From Aquibacillus salsiterrae (GTDB taxonomy: Bacteria; Bacillota; Bacilli; Bacillales; Amphibacillaceae), in assembly GCF_028416595.1 (NCBI RefSeq), contig NZ_JAMQKC010000001.1, forward strand, positions 248,001 through 312,000: a stretch of 64,000 nucleotides of DNA, written 5' to 3'. This document shows positions 38,602 through 48,017 of the stretch, one piece after another. Each line of letters starts with the position of its first letter. The first letter of the stretch is position 1. The notes under the pieces are model-generated. The model was given only the letters and a program-made list of their open reading frames with translations, was not told where the DNA came from and did no database searches. Both the position numbers and the translations under genes were made by a program.

Positions 38602-39318
38602 TTGTCCACGATTCTAAGCGCGCTTACTTTCCTAATTAAAGAGGTGCTATTTTTCGTTTCTTACGTTAAAAATCATGCCTTTCCACAACCATTATCAGCT
38701 GAAGAAGAGGCAAAATATATTGAAAAGATGCAAGATGGTGATTCCCATGCAAGAGATATGTTAATTGAGCATAATCTGCGCTTAGTTGCTCATATTGTAA
38801 AGAAATTTGAAAATACTGGAGAAGACACGGAAGATTTAATCTCGATTGGTACGATTGGTTTAATAAAGGGAATCGAAAGTTTCTCAAGTGGAAAAGGGAC
38901 CAAATTGGCTACCTACGCTGCTAGGTGTATCGAAAATGAAATTCTGATGCATTTGAGAGCACTAAAAAAATCAAAAAAAGATGTTTCATTGCATGATCCG
39001 ATAGGCCAAGATAAGGAAGGAAACGAAATAAGTTTAATTGATATTTTACAAGCAGAAAACGAGGATGTTATCGAGTACATCCAATTAAACATGGAAGTTG
39101 CTAAAATATCTGAATACCTAGATATATTAGATGATCGTGAAAAAGAAGTAATTACAGCAAGATATGGCCTTGGTAATAACGAAGACTTGACTCAAAGAGA
39201 GATAGCAAAAAAATTAAATATTTCTAGAAGTTATGTAAGTAGAATAGAGAAACGTGCATTAATGAAAGTATTCCATGAATACTACAAGAAGGAAAAGCAA
39301 AAAAGCAATGAAAATTAA
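38602..39318 (+). CDS. sigK: RNA polymerase sporulation sigma factor sigma-K (uninterrupted)
   Basis: 238 aa. The pro-sequence [20 protein letters not shown] is followed by [12 protein letters not shown], the SpoIVFB cleavage junction known in B. subtilis. Region 2 is [18 protein letters not shown]...[10 protein letters not shown], and the region 4 helix-turn-helix is [25 protein letters not shown]. It controls late mother-cell genes. The start is TTG with AGGAGGTG upstream. Unlike B. subtilis 168, the gene is continuous: no skin element and no recombination site splitting is needed. Confidence 0.97.
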   Translation: MSTILSALTFLIKEVLFFVSYVKNHAFPQPLSAEEEAKYIEKMQDGDSHARDMLIEHNLRLVAHIVKKFENTGEDTEDLISIGTIGLIKGIESFSSGKGTKLATYAARCIENEILMHLRALKKSKKDVSLHDPIGQDKEGNEISLIDILQAENEDVIEYIQLNMEVAKISEYLDILDDREKEVITARYGLGNNEDLTQREIAKKLNISRSYVSRIEKRALMKVFHEYYKKEKQKSNEN

Positions 39319-39404
39319 TTGACTGAAATTAAGGCAAAGACCTATACACAACCGCCCTTTATTCATAAGTTATTAGTAAAGAATCCAAAAGGCGGTGAAT
39401 AAAT

Positions 39405-39608
39405 ATGCCATACTGGGGATATCAAGGATATCCTTATACAGGATATGCTAACTATGGGTATGATGCATTAGGCTATGGAGACTTTGGTTATGGTTATCCT
39501 GGTTATGGTTTTGGATACGGCAATGGATTTGGTTATTCCTTATTTATTGTTGGCATCGTTCTATTGTTAATTCTGGGTGGAGCCTATTATTATTTTAATT
39601 ATGTATAA
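39405..39608 (+). CDS. Gly/Tyr-rich YjcZ-like small sporulation protein
   Basis: 67 aa. The first ~43 residues are built from Gly and Tyr with short repeats of the type GYGYPGYGFGYGNGFGY. A single C-terminal membrane segment follows (SLFIVGIVLLLILGGAYYYF). This layout matches the YjcZ family of sporulation proteins. AAGGCGGTGAATAAAT gives a good ribosome site. It follows sigK by 86 bases on the same strand, which suggests mother-cell expression; a spore-coat role is inferred only. Confidence 0.75.
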   Translation: MPYWGYQGYPYTGYANYGYDALGYGDFGYGYPGYGFGYGNGFGYSLFIVGIVLLLILGGAYYYFNYV

Positions 39609-39634
39609 GAAAAGCGAAAGCGCCTTGCTTATCT
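39609..39634 (+). repeat. Dispersed repeat, left-end fragment
   Basis: AGAAAAGCGAAAGCGCCTTG, the left end of the repeat family, placed right after the YjcZ-like stop codon. Confidence 0.65.
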
Positions 39635-39645
39635 TTTAAAGAGAA

Positions 39646-39679
39646 AAAACCTCTGATTCTACCATAGATCAGAGGTTTT
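39646..39679 (-). terminator. Intrinsic terminator after the YrhC-like gene
   Basis: AAAACCTCTGAT (39646-39657) pairs perfectly with ATCAGAGGTTTT (39668-39679). The minus-strand tail is TTTTTTCTC. It may also stop plus-strand transcripts of the YjcZ-like gene. Confidence 0.85.
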
Positions 39680-39917
39680 AATCTTGTAAAAGATCACTTA
39701 ATTGCTTTTTCCACTTAATAACCAAGTATAAAAACACACCTGAACTAATTAAACTAAGCAATAATAGCCAAACAAGCAAGATCCCTTTATCAGAAGGTTC
39801 AAGATAATTAGTAATAATCATACCTAAATAAAAATAGACACTTAAAACAATTAATGTAATAAAAAAACGACTATAATCTTCTATTCTCTGTTTTATCCTT
39901 TGTTGCTCCATCTCCAT
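39678..39917 (-). CDS. YrhC-like small membrane protein
   Basis: 79 aa: a charged N-terminus (MEMEQQRIKQRIEDYSRF), two membrane helices (~18-37 and ~45-66), and a basic C-terminus KWKKQLSDLLQD. Overall pattern and position near mtnN resemble B. subtilis YrhC. Function unknown. GGGGAGGGGAACTAA precedes the ATG. Confidence 0.75.
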   Translation of the reverse strand: MEMEQQRIKQRIEDYSRFFITLIVLSVYFYLGMIITNYLEPSDKGILLVWLLLLSLISSGVFLYLVIKWKKQLSDLLQD

Positions 39918-39999
39918 TTAGTTCCCCTCCCCACTAAAGGATACCATATAGCTGATGGGAAAAATAAATGTAAATGATGGAATTGCCTTAACACAATAA

Positions 40000-40695
40000 T
40001 TATTTTAGCTCTTTAACCAAAGCCATAATTAAATTTGCTGCGTTAGTCGCTGCTTTTTCTAAAAATGCGTCAAAGGAAACCGAAGACTCCTTCCCTGCTA
40101 TGTCAGATAATGCACGGATAATAACGAACGGTGTCTGATACTGATAACATACTTGAGCAATAGCAGCTGCTTCCATTTCTACTGCAAGCATTGTTGGAAA
40201 CTTATCACGAACAAAATCAACTTTGTGCTTGTCTTGCATAAAAGAGTCTCCAGTTGCAATTAGACCCTTCTCTGCTTTTATTCCACGAGACATATTAATC
40301 ACTTTTTCAGTTAAAGAAACTAAATCGTCGTTCGCTTTAAAAGTCGTTGGCATACCTGGTACCTGGCCATAATCGTATTGAAAAGCAGTTACATCAACAT
40401 CATGATAGATAACTTCCGTCGAGATAACTAGGTCACCTACTTCTAGATTTTCAGCGAAACCGCCTGCTGAACCCGTATTAATTATTATTGAAGGCTTGAA
40501 ACGTTCATGCAAAATCGTCGTAGCCATTGCTGCATTTACTTTACCAATACCAGACTTTAGTAAAACAATATCCTGCTCAACTAGTGAACCAATAACAAAT
40601 GGACACCCTGCTACCGTTTCTTCCTTATCAATCTTCATGCTTTCTTTTAATAGTTGTACTTCTTCATCCATTGCTCCAATAATTCCTATTGTCAC
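40000..40695 (-). CDS. mtnN: 5'-methylthioadenosine/S-adenosylhomocysteine nucleosidase
   Basis: 231 aa. It hydrolyses MTA and SAH to adenine plus the thio-sugar, recycling methionine and making the AI-2 precursor. Motifs: [13 protein letters not shown] at the start, INTGSAGGF and [11 protein letters not shown] with the catalytic Glu, and ALSDIAG with the catalytic Asp. The GTG start at 40695 is chosen because AAGGAGG is upstream (11 bases) and the length equals B. subtilis MtnN; an upstream ATG would extend into yrrS. Confidence 0.95.
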   Translation of the reverse strand: MTIGIIGAMDEEVQLLKESMKIDKEETVAGCPFVIGSLVEQDIVLLKSGIGKVNAAMATTILHERFKPSIIINTGSAGGFAENLEVGDLVISTEVIYHDVDVTAFQYDYGQVPGMPTTFKANDDLVSLTEKVINMSRGIKAEKGLIATGDSFMQDKHKVDFVRDKFPTMLAVEMEAAAIAQVCYQYQTPFVIIRALSDIAGKESSVSFDAFLEKAATNAANLIMALVKELK

Positions 40696-40711
40696 TGTCT
40701 TTAGTTCCTCC

Positions 40712-41389
40712 TTATTCAGAAGCTGATTGTTCACTAGAATCAGTTTCAAATCTACGCTTTTGATCATTTTCTTTCAATCTTTCTACTTTTGTTGGCATCC
40801 ATCCTTGGTTTTCAATCCAAGAAACATAAACACGATAAATTTCCGATTCAGCTTTATCTGAAACAGTGGCATTTACTTTCTGTTCACCATCACGCTCTAC
40901 CCACCACTGAATCATATTATCGGTAGTCAACCCTGTCGCGATTTCAACCGCACGCATCATTTCCTTCCAATCGGTCGAATCCTGCTCGAAAGTAATGGTA
41001 TGTGGTTCTTGTTGTACTGTTTCAACCGGATCCCAATTACCTTCATAAGCTTCTAAGACATTGTCATCATCTGATTGGACAATAGTAATATCAGCGCTAT
41101 TGTCATCGTTTGTGTTTGTATTCTGTTCTCCTTCTTTTAGGTTTCCATCATCGACTGATTGTTCCGACTGAGACGAATCATCATCTGGATTAGTAGTTTC
41201 ACTATTTTGCTTCTCACCAGATACTGTTTGGGCTGGACCAACTGAATCGTCTGGACCAAAAAGGATTAGGCTAATCAAAGCAACAACACATAGTCCTCCT
41301 AAGACGAGCAGCCATGAAATAGCTTTTGTATTTTTTCGTTTCTTTTCAAATCGATCGAGACGTGTGTATGTACGAAAATCTTTTGGCAT
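40712..41389 (-). CDS. yrrS: YrrS family membrane-anchored protein (DUF1510)
   Basis: 225 aa. A cytoplasmic basic N-terminus and one membrane segment (~24-44) are followed by an acidic, low-complexity extracytoplasmic linker (~50-115) and a conserved C-terminal DUF1510 domain ([26 protein letters not shown]... [19 protein letters not shown]). It is paired with the penicillin-binding protein gene region, as yrrR-yrrS in B. subtilis, though here pbpI is separated by a convergent small gene. Function unknown. Confidence 0.9.
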   Translation of the reverse strand: MPKDFRTYTRLDRFEKKRKNTKAISWLLVLGGLCVVALISLILFGPDDSVGPAQTVSGEKQNSETTNPDDDSSQSEQSVDDGNLKEGEQNTNTNDDNSADITIVQSDDDNVLEAYEGNWDPVETVQQEPHTITFEQDSTDWKEMMRAVEIATGLTTDNMIQWWVERDGEQKVNATVSDKAESEIYRVYVSWIENQGWMPTKVERLKENDQKRRFETDSSEQSASE

Positions 41390-41574
41390 AATCCCTTCCT
41401 CCTCTTTTTCTCTTTTCTTATTATACTATTTTCCATGTATGTGACCAATGGTCCATTGGTACAAAATGGACAACTTTTTTTGTCGAACCACTACTAGTTT
41501 TGGCATATTAGAAGGAGTTTCATCATATGTATCTAAATAAGACTAAAGAGATCTAAGAAGGAGTGTGTCTGGAC

Positions 41575-41823
41575 TTGAAAAGTACGACATTTGATCGAAA
41601 ATTATGGAATTTATCTTCATTCGAAAAAGTAAGCTATAACAAATGTAATCAAATCTTCACGGTGTATTTCCATAATGGTTCACAAATTGATTTTAGTGAG
41701 GTTACAGAAGAAACTGTATTCCAATTTGTTATTTCGATAGATAAAGAAAATTATTTGCAATCACATCTGTTAGTAAACTTTCCTTACATACAATATACTA
41801 CAAGGGTCTCCAAACTTTCTTAA
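41575..41823 (+). CDS. Small KTSC-like domain protein
   Basis: 82 aa. The core VSYNKCNQIFTVYFHNGSQIDFSEV...FVISIDKENYLQSHLL resembles the KTSC fold pattern (F-xNG-xxxxFxxV-x-fxxxxxaxsxgxY). Function unknown. TTG at 41575 has AAGGAG about 11 bases upstream; GTG at 41563 overlaps it, so the start is uncertain. Its TAA stop overlaps the stop of pbpI on the other strand in the sequence TTAA. It lies between yrrS and pbpI, opposite to both. Confidence 0.6.
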   Translation: MKSTTFDRKLWNLSSFEKVSYNKCNQIFTVYFHNGSQIDFSEVTEETVFQFVISIDKENYLQSHLLVNFPYIQYTTRVSKLS

Positions 41824-43544
41824 GGGGACCCTTCAGAAGTTAATTGTTTCACAATTGCTTGATAAATTGGATACGTTTTGGCCTGATCATTGGTTTGATC
41901 TAAATCAACAACTACCATTACATACCTAGGGTTTTCCACTGGAAAAAAACCAGCAAACCAATGATTATAGCGATTTTCTTTGCCAATCTGTGCTGTTCCT
42001 GATTTACCTGCAACAGATAGTTGTTTTAAATAGGAACCTGTTCCATTTTCCACTACCTCAGTTAACATTTTCTTTAGTTTAACTGCAGTTTCTTTTTCCA
42101 ATTGGTTTTCTTTTTGATAATGATCTGGAAACTGCTTCATGACAGTTCCGTTGTTGTATAAAATTTTATCTACTACCCGAATCTCTCTTTTCACACCATT
42201 ATTGACGATGGTTGAAATCATATTTGCTACAGCTAAAGGAGTTACTTTAACCTCTTTTTGACCTATTGCTGTTTGGGCAATAGCCCTTTGTACGGAACGG
42301 TCATAGACATCTCCCCATATTTTTCCGTTTTCCTCCTCAGGAAATTGTTTGAAATTGTTAAGATGAAAGATATTTCCTACCCAACCAACCGGTCCGAGTA
42401 GGCCTAATTTATCTGCATAGGTTTCAATAATCGTGTTATTTTCGCCGACTAACTTTTTACCAATAGTCGCAAATGTATAGTTACAACTCTTTGCAAAGCT
42501 TTCTATAAAATTAAGCTCACCTAGCTTTCTATCAGAAGCCCCATCTCCGTATACATTCAAATCACAATCATAGGTGTTATTAACAGTTGCTTCATCATTT
42601 TCAATGGCAGCAGCTGCAATTACTGTTTTAAAAACAGACCCTGGAAAATGAGCTGTCAACATTTGATTACGAACAGTGTCAGTAGCAAAGGGTTGTTCTG
42701 TGTCCATTTTTGGTCTAGATAGAAGCGACACGAGTTCATTTGTTCTAACATCTAATAACACTACCCCACCCTTTTTCATCCCATAAGAATCAACTGTTGT
42801 TTCAATCATTTGTTGAATGTCTGAATCAATTGTTGTTGAAAGCTTTAGAGGGTAATAATCATTCTCTGAACCAACATAACGTAAATCAAGGCCTAATAAA
42901 GGATTTCCAATTGCATCAACACTGTACATCAGCTTTTCCTGCTGTTTTGCTTGTAAAAACGAATCAAACGCCTTTTGTATCCCAGAAATGCCAATCGACC
43001 TGTCACTTTTCTCCACATCACCATACCGTTTGTCATATTCCTTAGGATTATCTCTAACTAATCCAATCAAATGTTCAGCAATTGTCGGGTCTTTTGTACC
43101 ATCTCTTCGGACTGCAATCATCCCAGGAATATCTGCATTCTTCACCTGCTCCACCATATCCTCTGAGATTTGTTTGTCCAATAGTTGAGAAAGAAAAATC
43201 GGTTTTTTGATGGTTTTGAGCTGCTGTTGCCACATCGGGGCTAGCTGATTTAACATTAAGCTAACTGTTGGAGGTAAATCCATTGTAGCAAGAAAGGGAA
43301 AAAGGACAATATCTTCAACCTTAGATGTACCTAAAGGTTTGTTAAATCGATCCAATAATACCCCTCGACCGCTGGATAGTTCTATTTCTGTTATTCTTTG
43401 TTCCACACTTTTTTTTAATAGATTCACTTTCTCAGGTCCATACGCATCTGGCGAAAAGAGTTGAATATCTGCAAGTTTAAAAATAATAAAACAAAAATAA
43501 AGAACTAATAAAGTAGTACAAACTAAAATCCGGGATCTTTTCAT
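41820..43544 (-). CDS. pbpI: Class B penicillin-binding protein PbpI (YrrR)
   Basis: 574 aa monofunctional transpeptidase. An N-terminal membrane anchor (~8-26), a PBP dimerisation domain, then the transpeptidase domain with SxxK as SVFK near residue 303, SxN as SCN in FAKSCNYTF, and KSG in AGKSGTAQIG. It cross-links peptidoglycan outside the membrane. GGGAGGAGGTTATT precedes the ATG. In B. subtilis pbpI and yrrS are a sporulation-linked pair. Confidence 0.93.
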   Translation of the reverse strand: MKRSRILVCTTLLVLYFCFIIFKLADIQLFSPDAYGPEKVNLLKKSVEQRITEIELSSGRGVLLDRFNKPLGTSKVEDIVLFPFLATMDLPPTVSLMLNQLAPMWQQQLKTIKKPIFLSQLLDKQISEDMVEQVKNADIPGMIAVRRDGTKDPTIAEHLIGLVRDNPKEYDKRYGDVEKSDRSIGISGIQKAFDSFLQAKQQEKLMYSVDAIGNPLLGLDLRYVGSENDYYPLKLSTTIDSDIQQMIETTVDSYGMKKGGVVLLDVRTNELVSLLSRPKMDTEQPFATDTVRNQMLTAHFPGSVFKTVIAAAAIENDEATVNNTYDCDLNVYGDGASDRKLGELNFIESFAKSCNYTFATIGKKLVGENNTIIETYADKLGLLGPVGWVGNIFHLNNFKQFPEEENGKIWGDVYDRSVQRAIAQTAIGQKEVKVTPLAVANMISTIVNNGVKREIRVVDKILYNNGTVMKQFPDHYQKENQLEKETAVKLKKMLTEVVENGTGSYLKQLSVAGKSGTAQIGKENRYNHWFAGFFPVENPRYVMVVVDLDQTNDQAKTYPIYQAIVKQLTSEGSP

Positions 43545-43612
43545 AATAACCTCCTCCCAGTTGAAGTATCTACTTTTCTCTATTTTTTAAACCTTTCCTA
43601 CTACTTAAAAAT

Positions 43613-43652
43613 AAAAATACCGGAACCCTGTTACAGGCTCCGGTATTTTTGT
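43613..43652 (-). terminator. Intrinsic terminator of greA
   Basis: AAAATACCGG (43615-43624) pairs with CCGGTATTTT (43640-43649), with inner pairs extending the stem. The minus-strand tail is TTTTTATTTTT. Confidence 0.9.
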
Positions 43653-43655
43653 CTA

Positions 43656-44132
43656 CTATTCAACATTAAGAATTTTAACATTCATATCGCCGCCTGGAGT
43701 TGGTACAGTAATCTCTTCTCCTATCTCACGACCAAGTAAACTTTTGGCGATTGGTGAATCGTTCGATATTTTCCCTTCAAACGGGTCTGCCTCTGCACTT
43801 CCGACAATGGTATATGTTTCTTCATCACCATCAGGTAGCTCTTGAAATGTAACTGATTTACCTAACGATACTATATTAGGATTTTGATTATCATTTTCAA
43901 TAATGACGGCATTACGTATCATATTTTCAACTTGTGCAATTCTTGATTCTACAAAAGCCTGTTCATCTTTAGCAGCATCATATTCAGAGTTCTCCGATAA
44001 GTCACCGAAACCTCGAGCAATTTTAATCCGTTCAACTACCTCTTGTCGTCTTTCGGTTTTAAGATAATGTAATTCATTTTCTAGTTTGTCTTTACCTTCT
44101 TGGGTCATATAATAGCTCTTCTCTACAGCCAT
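43656..44132 (-). CDS. greA: Transcription elongation factor GreA
   Basis: 158 aa. The N-terminal coiled coil ([20 protein letters not shown]...[13 protein letters not shown]) carries the acidic tip; the C-terminal FKBP-like domain ends VTVPTPGG-type. It restarts backtracked RNA polymerase by stimulating transcript cleavage. ATG at 44132 is chosen, with AAAGGAG eight bases upstream; a longer upstream frame has no ribosome site. Confidence 0.97.
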   Translation of the reverse strand: MAVEKSYYMTQEGKDKLENELHYLKTERRQEVVERIKIARGFGDLSENSEYDAAKDEQAFVESRIAQVENMIRNAVIIENDNQNPNIVSLGKSVTFQELPDGDEETYTIVGSAEADPFEGKISNDSPIAKSLLGREIGEEITVPTPGGDMNVKILNVE

Positions 44133-44245
44133 TCCTAACACTCCTTTAATCCCGACAATATTTCTAACCACCATTTTATAACCAATACTAATATAATTGT
44201 TTTACAAAAATTGGATAAATGGATAAATTAAAACTACTAACAAAT

Positions 44246-44274
44246 ACTATGGCAGATTTCCACTAAATTTTCAA
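44246..44274 (-). promoter_or_regulatory. Possible sigma-A promoter of greA
   Basis: Minus strand TTGAAA (44274-44269), 17-base spacer, CATAGT (44251-44246), about 114 bases upstream of greA. Confidence 0.45.
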
Positions 44275-44294
44275 TACTTTTCTATCTTTCCCTA

Positions 44295-44930
44295 TTAAAA
44301 CATATTCCGATTAAGGATCGTTTGAATTTTCGTTGCCATTAGGTCAATTGCAACATGATTTTGTCCACCCTCTGGAATAATAATATCAGCATACCGCTTT
44401 GTTGGTTCAACAAATTGGAGGTGCATTGGTCTAACAACATTTATGTACTGATCAATTACCGAGTCAATAGTTCTCCCCCTCTCTTTAATATCACGAGCCA
44501 TTCTACGAATGATTCTTACATCTGCATCCGTGTCGACAAAGACTTTTATATCCATAAGGTCTAACAACCTTTTGTCTTCAAGAATTAGTATTCCTTCTAA
44601 GATAATGACCTCCTTTGGTTCCACATGGATAACTTCCTTTGAACGAGTGTGTAGCTTGTAATCATAAACAGGTTTGTCTATCGCCTGGTGATTTAACAAA
44701 TCATGTACATGTTGAACAAGTAAGTCATTATCAAAGGCGAAGGGATGATCATAATTAGTGTTTAATCTTTCTTCATAAGGGATATGTGATTGATCTTTAT
44801 AATAGTAATCTTGTTCTATAACAAGGATAGAAGTATTGCCAAATTGTTGAAAAATCGAATTCGTCACCGCTGTTTTACCCGAACCTGAACCTCCAGCTAC
44901 TCCGATGATGACGGGCTTATGTTTTTCCAT
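44295..44930 (-). CDS. udk: Uridine kinase
   Basis: 211 aa. It phosphorylates uridine and cytidine for pyrimidine salvage. The P-loop is [13 protein letters not shown] near residue 10. [12 protein letters not shown] is the nucleoside-binding region, and [18 protein letters not shown] the lid. It starts two bases after trmR, so the two are coupled. Confidence 0.97.
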   Translation of the reverse strand: MEKHKPVIIGVAGGSGSGKTAVTNSIFQQFGNTSILVIEQDYYYKDQSHIPYEERLNTNYDHPFAFDNDLLVQHVHDLLNHQAIDKPVYDYKLHTRSKEVIHVEPKEVIILEGILILEDKRLLDLMDIKVFVDTDADVRIIRRMARDIKERGRTIDSVIDQYINVVRPMHLQFVEPTKRYADIIIPEGGQNHVAIDLMATKIQTILNRNMF

Positions 44931-44932
44931 TG

Positions 44933-45589
44933 TTAGCTCTCCTCACTTTTATCCTTTTCTTTGACGCTAATCGCAACGCCATCCCCAATTGGAACAATGG
45001 TTGTTTTGTAACTAGGATGGTCAACAAGCCAATCATTATACTGACGAACTTTCGCAGCAATTTTTTTTAGTCTTTTGTTATCAGTACTTTCGTCAAAAAC
45101 AAGCCCCTTGAATAAGACGTTGTCTGAAACAATTAGTGCATCGTCTGTTAAAAATTTTGTGTACATGTCAAAAAAATGCTGATACTGTCCTTTTGCTGCA
45201 TCAATGAATAACAAGTCAAAAGGTCCCATAGCTTTAACTTGCTCACTTAGATTTAAAGCATCGCCAAATAAAACAGTAATCTGATTTTGTTTATTTAACT
45301 CATTTATATTGTTTATCGCTTCCTTATACCGAATTTCATCTCGTTCAATCGTAACAATCGAGGTATTCTCGTAAGCCTCTACCATCTGCAAGGCAGAGTA
45401 ACCGATCGCAGTCCCAATTTCTAGGATTCGCTTCGGTTTTTTTATTCTAATTAATTGCATGAGAAAATCAACTGCTAGTGGTTCCATAATGGGAACTTGA
45501 TTATCTGCAGCATATTTTTCTAACCGGGCAACCCACGTTTTATTCGTGCCCCTTGTTTGCATTAAATAGGCATGTAATTGATCATCCAT
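44933..45589 (-). CDS. trmR: tRNA 5-hydroxyuridine methyltransferase TrmR (YrrM)
   Basis: 218 aa class I O-methyltransferase. SAM motif [15 protein letters not shown] and metal-binding [13 protein letters not shown] and SDNVLFKG are typical of the COMT-like family. In B. subtilis TrmR methylates ho5U34 of tRNAs to mo5U. There yrrN and yrrO (the hydroxylation genes trhP1/trhP2) lie between trmR and udk; here trmR runs straight into udk. Confidence 0.93.
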   Translation of the reverse strand: MDDQLHAYLMQTRGTNKTWVARLEKYAADNQVPIMEPLAVDFLMQLIRIKKPKRILEIGTAIGYSALQMVEAYENTSIVTIERDEIRYKEAINNINELNKQNQITVLFGDALNLSEQVKAMGPFDLLFIDAAKGQYQHFFDMYTKFLTDDALIVSDNVLFKGLVFDESTDNKRLKKIAAKVRQYNDWLVDHPSYKTTIVPIGDGVAISVKEKDKSEES

Positions 45590-45631
45590 CTATATTCACC
45601 TCATGAAAATTTTTGTGACTTTCTAGCAATT

Positions 45632-45658
45632 ACAAAAAGCAGGGAACTTTTCCCCGCT
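45632..45658 (-). terminator. Intrinsic terminator of mltG
   Basis: AGCAGGGAA (45638-45646) pairs with TTCCCCGCT (45650-45658) with one mismatch. The minus-strand tail is TTTTTGT. It separates mltG from trmR-udk. Confidence 0.7.
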
Positions 45659-45671
45659 TATAGTTAATAAC

Positions 45672-46808
45672 CTATCTTTCTAAGTATTCGGCGACTAGTT
45701 GTTGGTGCTCTTCGTAAGTTTTTGCATAGTAAATCTTGCCATCATCCGCAGCAATAAAATACATGTAATCAGTCTTTTCAGGTTCAAGTACCGCAAGTAA
45801 AGAATTCTCATTAAAATTAGAAATCGGACCGACTGGTAGACCACTGACTTTATATGTGTTGTACGGCGAATCGACCTCTAGATATTCATAAAGAACACGA
45901 TCCTTACGTTCACCTAGTGCATATAGGACGGTTGGATCTGTTTGCAGCCTCATATCAGCTGCCAAACGGTTATAAAACACGCCCGCAATCCTTTTTCGAT
46001 CTTCTTCGGTTTGGGCCTCATTTTCTACGAGAGATGCCATTGTTATGATGTCGTGAACAGTCCAATCTTCTTTTTGGTTAATTAAATCAAGATAATTGGT
46101 TACCACATCCTCCGTTTTTTGAAGCATTGCATTAACGATTGTATCGATACTAGGGTTCGTTTCATAAAATTGATAGGTTGCAGCAAACAAATAGCCTTCT
46201 AATGGTGTCTTAATGTCGTCAGCAAGTATTTCCTCAGACAGGATTGTCGGATAAGTATTAATTAACTGCTTAACATAATCAGGGTCTTCTACTACCTCTA
46301 TAAATTCATCTTTGTCAACATTAGCTTTTTCTGCGTATAAAGAAGCTATTTGTTCCATTGTCTTACCTTCTGGAATTGTGACTGTTAACACTGGTTCTTT
46401 GATAATTTTCCCCGTCTGAAGCGCTGCTGTTATGTCGGCTAATGTCATCGAAGGGGATAGATCATATTTTCCCGCTTGAAAATCTGCAGCATTACTAAAT
46501 TTAATATAAAAGCGAAAAATCATTGCGTTATTTATGATTCCTTTTTCTTCAAGAATCGAAGCAATTTGTGATGAAGATGACCCTAATGGTATGTCAACGC
46601 TGACAGTCGCACTGTCCTCAGGGTTTACCGGCTCTAAACCTGATTTAATGTAAGAGTATCCGGTAATACCACCAACGATGATGGCAATTGTTACAAGTGT
46701 AAGGATCACTGCAACAATTTTTCGCACCATTTTGGCTTCTTCTGATCTTTCAGTTACTAGTTGTTTTAGCCTCTCATTTTCATCTCTATTATTATCAGAT
46801 GTAGTCAT
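45672..46808 (-). CDS. mltG: Endolytic murein transglycosylase MltG (YrrL)
   Basis: 378 aa. A cytoplasmic N-terminus, one membrane segment (~35-58), a LysM-like subdomain, and the YceG catalytic domain with ASLVENEAQTEEDR, which carries the catalytic Glu, and LQTDPTVLYALG. It cleaves nascent glycan strands and sets their length. ATG at 46808 is chosen, with AAGGGAGG seven bases upstream. Confidence 0.95.
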   Translation of the reverse strand: MTTSDNNRDENERLKQLVTERSEEAKMVRKIVAVILTLVTIAIIVGGITGYSYIKSGLEPVNPEDSATVSVDIPLGSSSSQIASILEEKGIINNAMIFRFYIKFSNAADFQAGKYDLSPSMTLADITAALQTGKIIKEPVLTVTIPEGKTMEQIASLYAEKANVDKDEFIEVVEDPDYVKQLINTYPTILSEEILADDIKTPLEGYLFAATYQFYETNPSIDTIVNAMLQKTEDVVTNYLDLINQKEDWTVHDIITMASLVENEAQTEEDRKRIAGVFYNRLAADMRLQTDPTVLYALGERKDRVLYEYLEVDSPYNTYKVSGLPVGPISNFNENSLLAVLEPEKTDYMYFIAADDGKIYYAKTYEEHQQLVAEYLER

Positions 46809-46904
46809 GAAACTGCCTCCCTTCATCCGGATACATTATACTACACAAATCGTCATTTTTTCTATTATTTTCACATTATTCGCACCATGAATAAACAGAT
46901 TTGA

Positions 46905-46943
46905 CAGAAAAGGAGGGTCTGACCTCGGGCGAGATCAGACCCT
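46905..46943 (-). terminator. Hairpin terminator of the alaS-yrzB operon
   Basis: Minus strand AGGGTCTGA...CTCG pairs with CGAG...TCAGACCCT, then CCTTTTCTG. It follows the yrzB stop by about 10 bases. Confidence 0.7.
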
Positions 46944-46951
46944 GTTTTCTT

Positions 46952-47233
46952 TTAATCGGCTTCTTCCTCGGTTAAGGTATTCAACATTTCTTCAACCATT
47001 TCCCACTCTTCATCTGTTTCAATATGGAAAAGAGATAAATCATCTTCGTTTGCCTGATCTTCATAACGAAAAGCAAATACTTCAACTTCTTCATCGTCTT
47101 TTTGATCAACCGGAACTACTGCAATATACGAACTTCCTGTATCATCAACATCAAAGGTAAATAAAACTTCAAACAGATGTTCTTCTCCATTATCATCGGG
47201 AATGATAATTCTTTCTTTTTCTTCTAGGGCCAC
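46952..47233 (-). CDS. yrzB: YrzB, DUF1292 family protein
   Basis: 93 aa, very acidic (the tail is EEEAD-rich), with the DUF1292 core LFTFDVDDTGSSYIAVVP. Function unknown. GTG at 47233 is chosen, with GGAGGTG five bases upstream; an upstream ATG in frame would lie inside ruvX. It forms the conserved yrzL-yrrK-yrzB trio downstream of alaS. Confidence 0.92.
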   Translation of the reverse strand: MALEEKERIIIPDDNGEEHLFEVLFTFDVDDTGSSYIAVVPVDQKDDEEVEVFAFRYEDQANEDDLSLFHIETDEEWEMVEEMLNTLTEEEAD

Positions 47234-47246
47234 AGAAGCACCTCCA

Positions 47247-47663
47247 CTATTTCTTAGTATCAAGATAACTTTGCAAAATGATGGCAGCCGCCATTTTATC
47301 GATTACCTTTTTTCGCTTTTTTCGACTCATATCTGCTTCAATTAAAATTCTTTCAGCCGCCATGGTTGTTAAGCGTTCGTCCCAAAGAACAGTTTCAACC
47401 CCATACGTATGATGAAGGTAATCAGCATACTGTTTCGATTTTTCACCGCGTTCACCAATCGTACCATTCATATTCTTTGGCAAGCCAACGACAATTTTGT
47501 TGACTTCATGTTCATCAATAATAGGTTTTAATTGAGAATCGGCACTAGTAAAATCCTGTTCTTCCCACTTTATTGTGGTAACACCTTGGGCTGTCCATCC
47601 AAACGCATCGCTTACTGCAACGCCGATTGTTTTTTGTCCAACATCCAATCCTATTGTTTTCAT
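47247..47663 (-). CDS. ruvX: Putative Holliday junction resolvase / pre-16S rRNA nuclease RuvX (YrrK/YqgF)
   Basis: 138 aa RNase H-fold. Motifs: GLDVGQKTIGVAVSD, VVGLPKNMNG and WDERLTTMAAE. YqgF proteins mature the 16S rRNA 5' end and also act on Holliday junctions in vitro. Its ATG overlaps the stop of the upstream ireB family gene (TAATG), implying coupled translation. Confidence 0.95.
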   Translation of the reverse strand: MKTIGLDVGQKTIGVAVSDAFGWTAQGVTTIKWEEQDFTSADSQLKPIIDEHEVNKIVVGLPKNMNGTIGERGEKSKQYADYLHHTYGVETVLWDERLTTMAAERILIEADMSRKKRKKVIDKMAAAIILQSYLDTKK

Positions 47664-47932
47664 TATTTATCCTCTTTATGCTGACTCAGGTAATGTTTTA
47701 CTAGTTCCTCAATAAGCTCGTCCCGTTCAATCCTTCTAATTAGATTTCTTGCATCCTTATGGCGTGGAATATATGCTGGGTCGCCTGATAGTAAGTAACC
47801 AACAATCTGATTAATTGGGTTGTATCCCTTTTCCCTCAACGCTTCATGCACTGTCATTAATACTTCCTTTACACTCTCGTCTAAAGGTTGATCTTGGAAA
47901 TTAAACTGCATTGTTTTGTCCATTGATTCCAT
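47663..47932 (-). CDS. yrzL: IreB family regulatory protein (YrzL, DUF965)
   Basis: 89 aa. It holds the invariant core [39 protein letters not shown]. IreB of Enterococcus is a phosphorylation target of the Ser/Thr kinase IreK; the role in Bacillaceae is not known. ATG at 47932 is chosen, with GGGGTG upstream; longer in-frame starts lack a site. It follows alaS. Confidence 0.93.
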   Translation of the reverse strand: MESMDKTMQFNFQDQPLDESVKEVLMTVHEALREKGYNPINQIVGYLLSGDPAYIPRHKDARNLIRRIERDELIEELVKHYLSQHKEDK

Positions 47933-48017
47933 GGAATCACCCCGTTTCTTCAATTTTTTCGGTAGTTTCCATTGATAGTCCCTTTCATTATATCTTTTAA
48001 AGGGTTGTGTTGACAAA

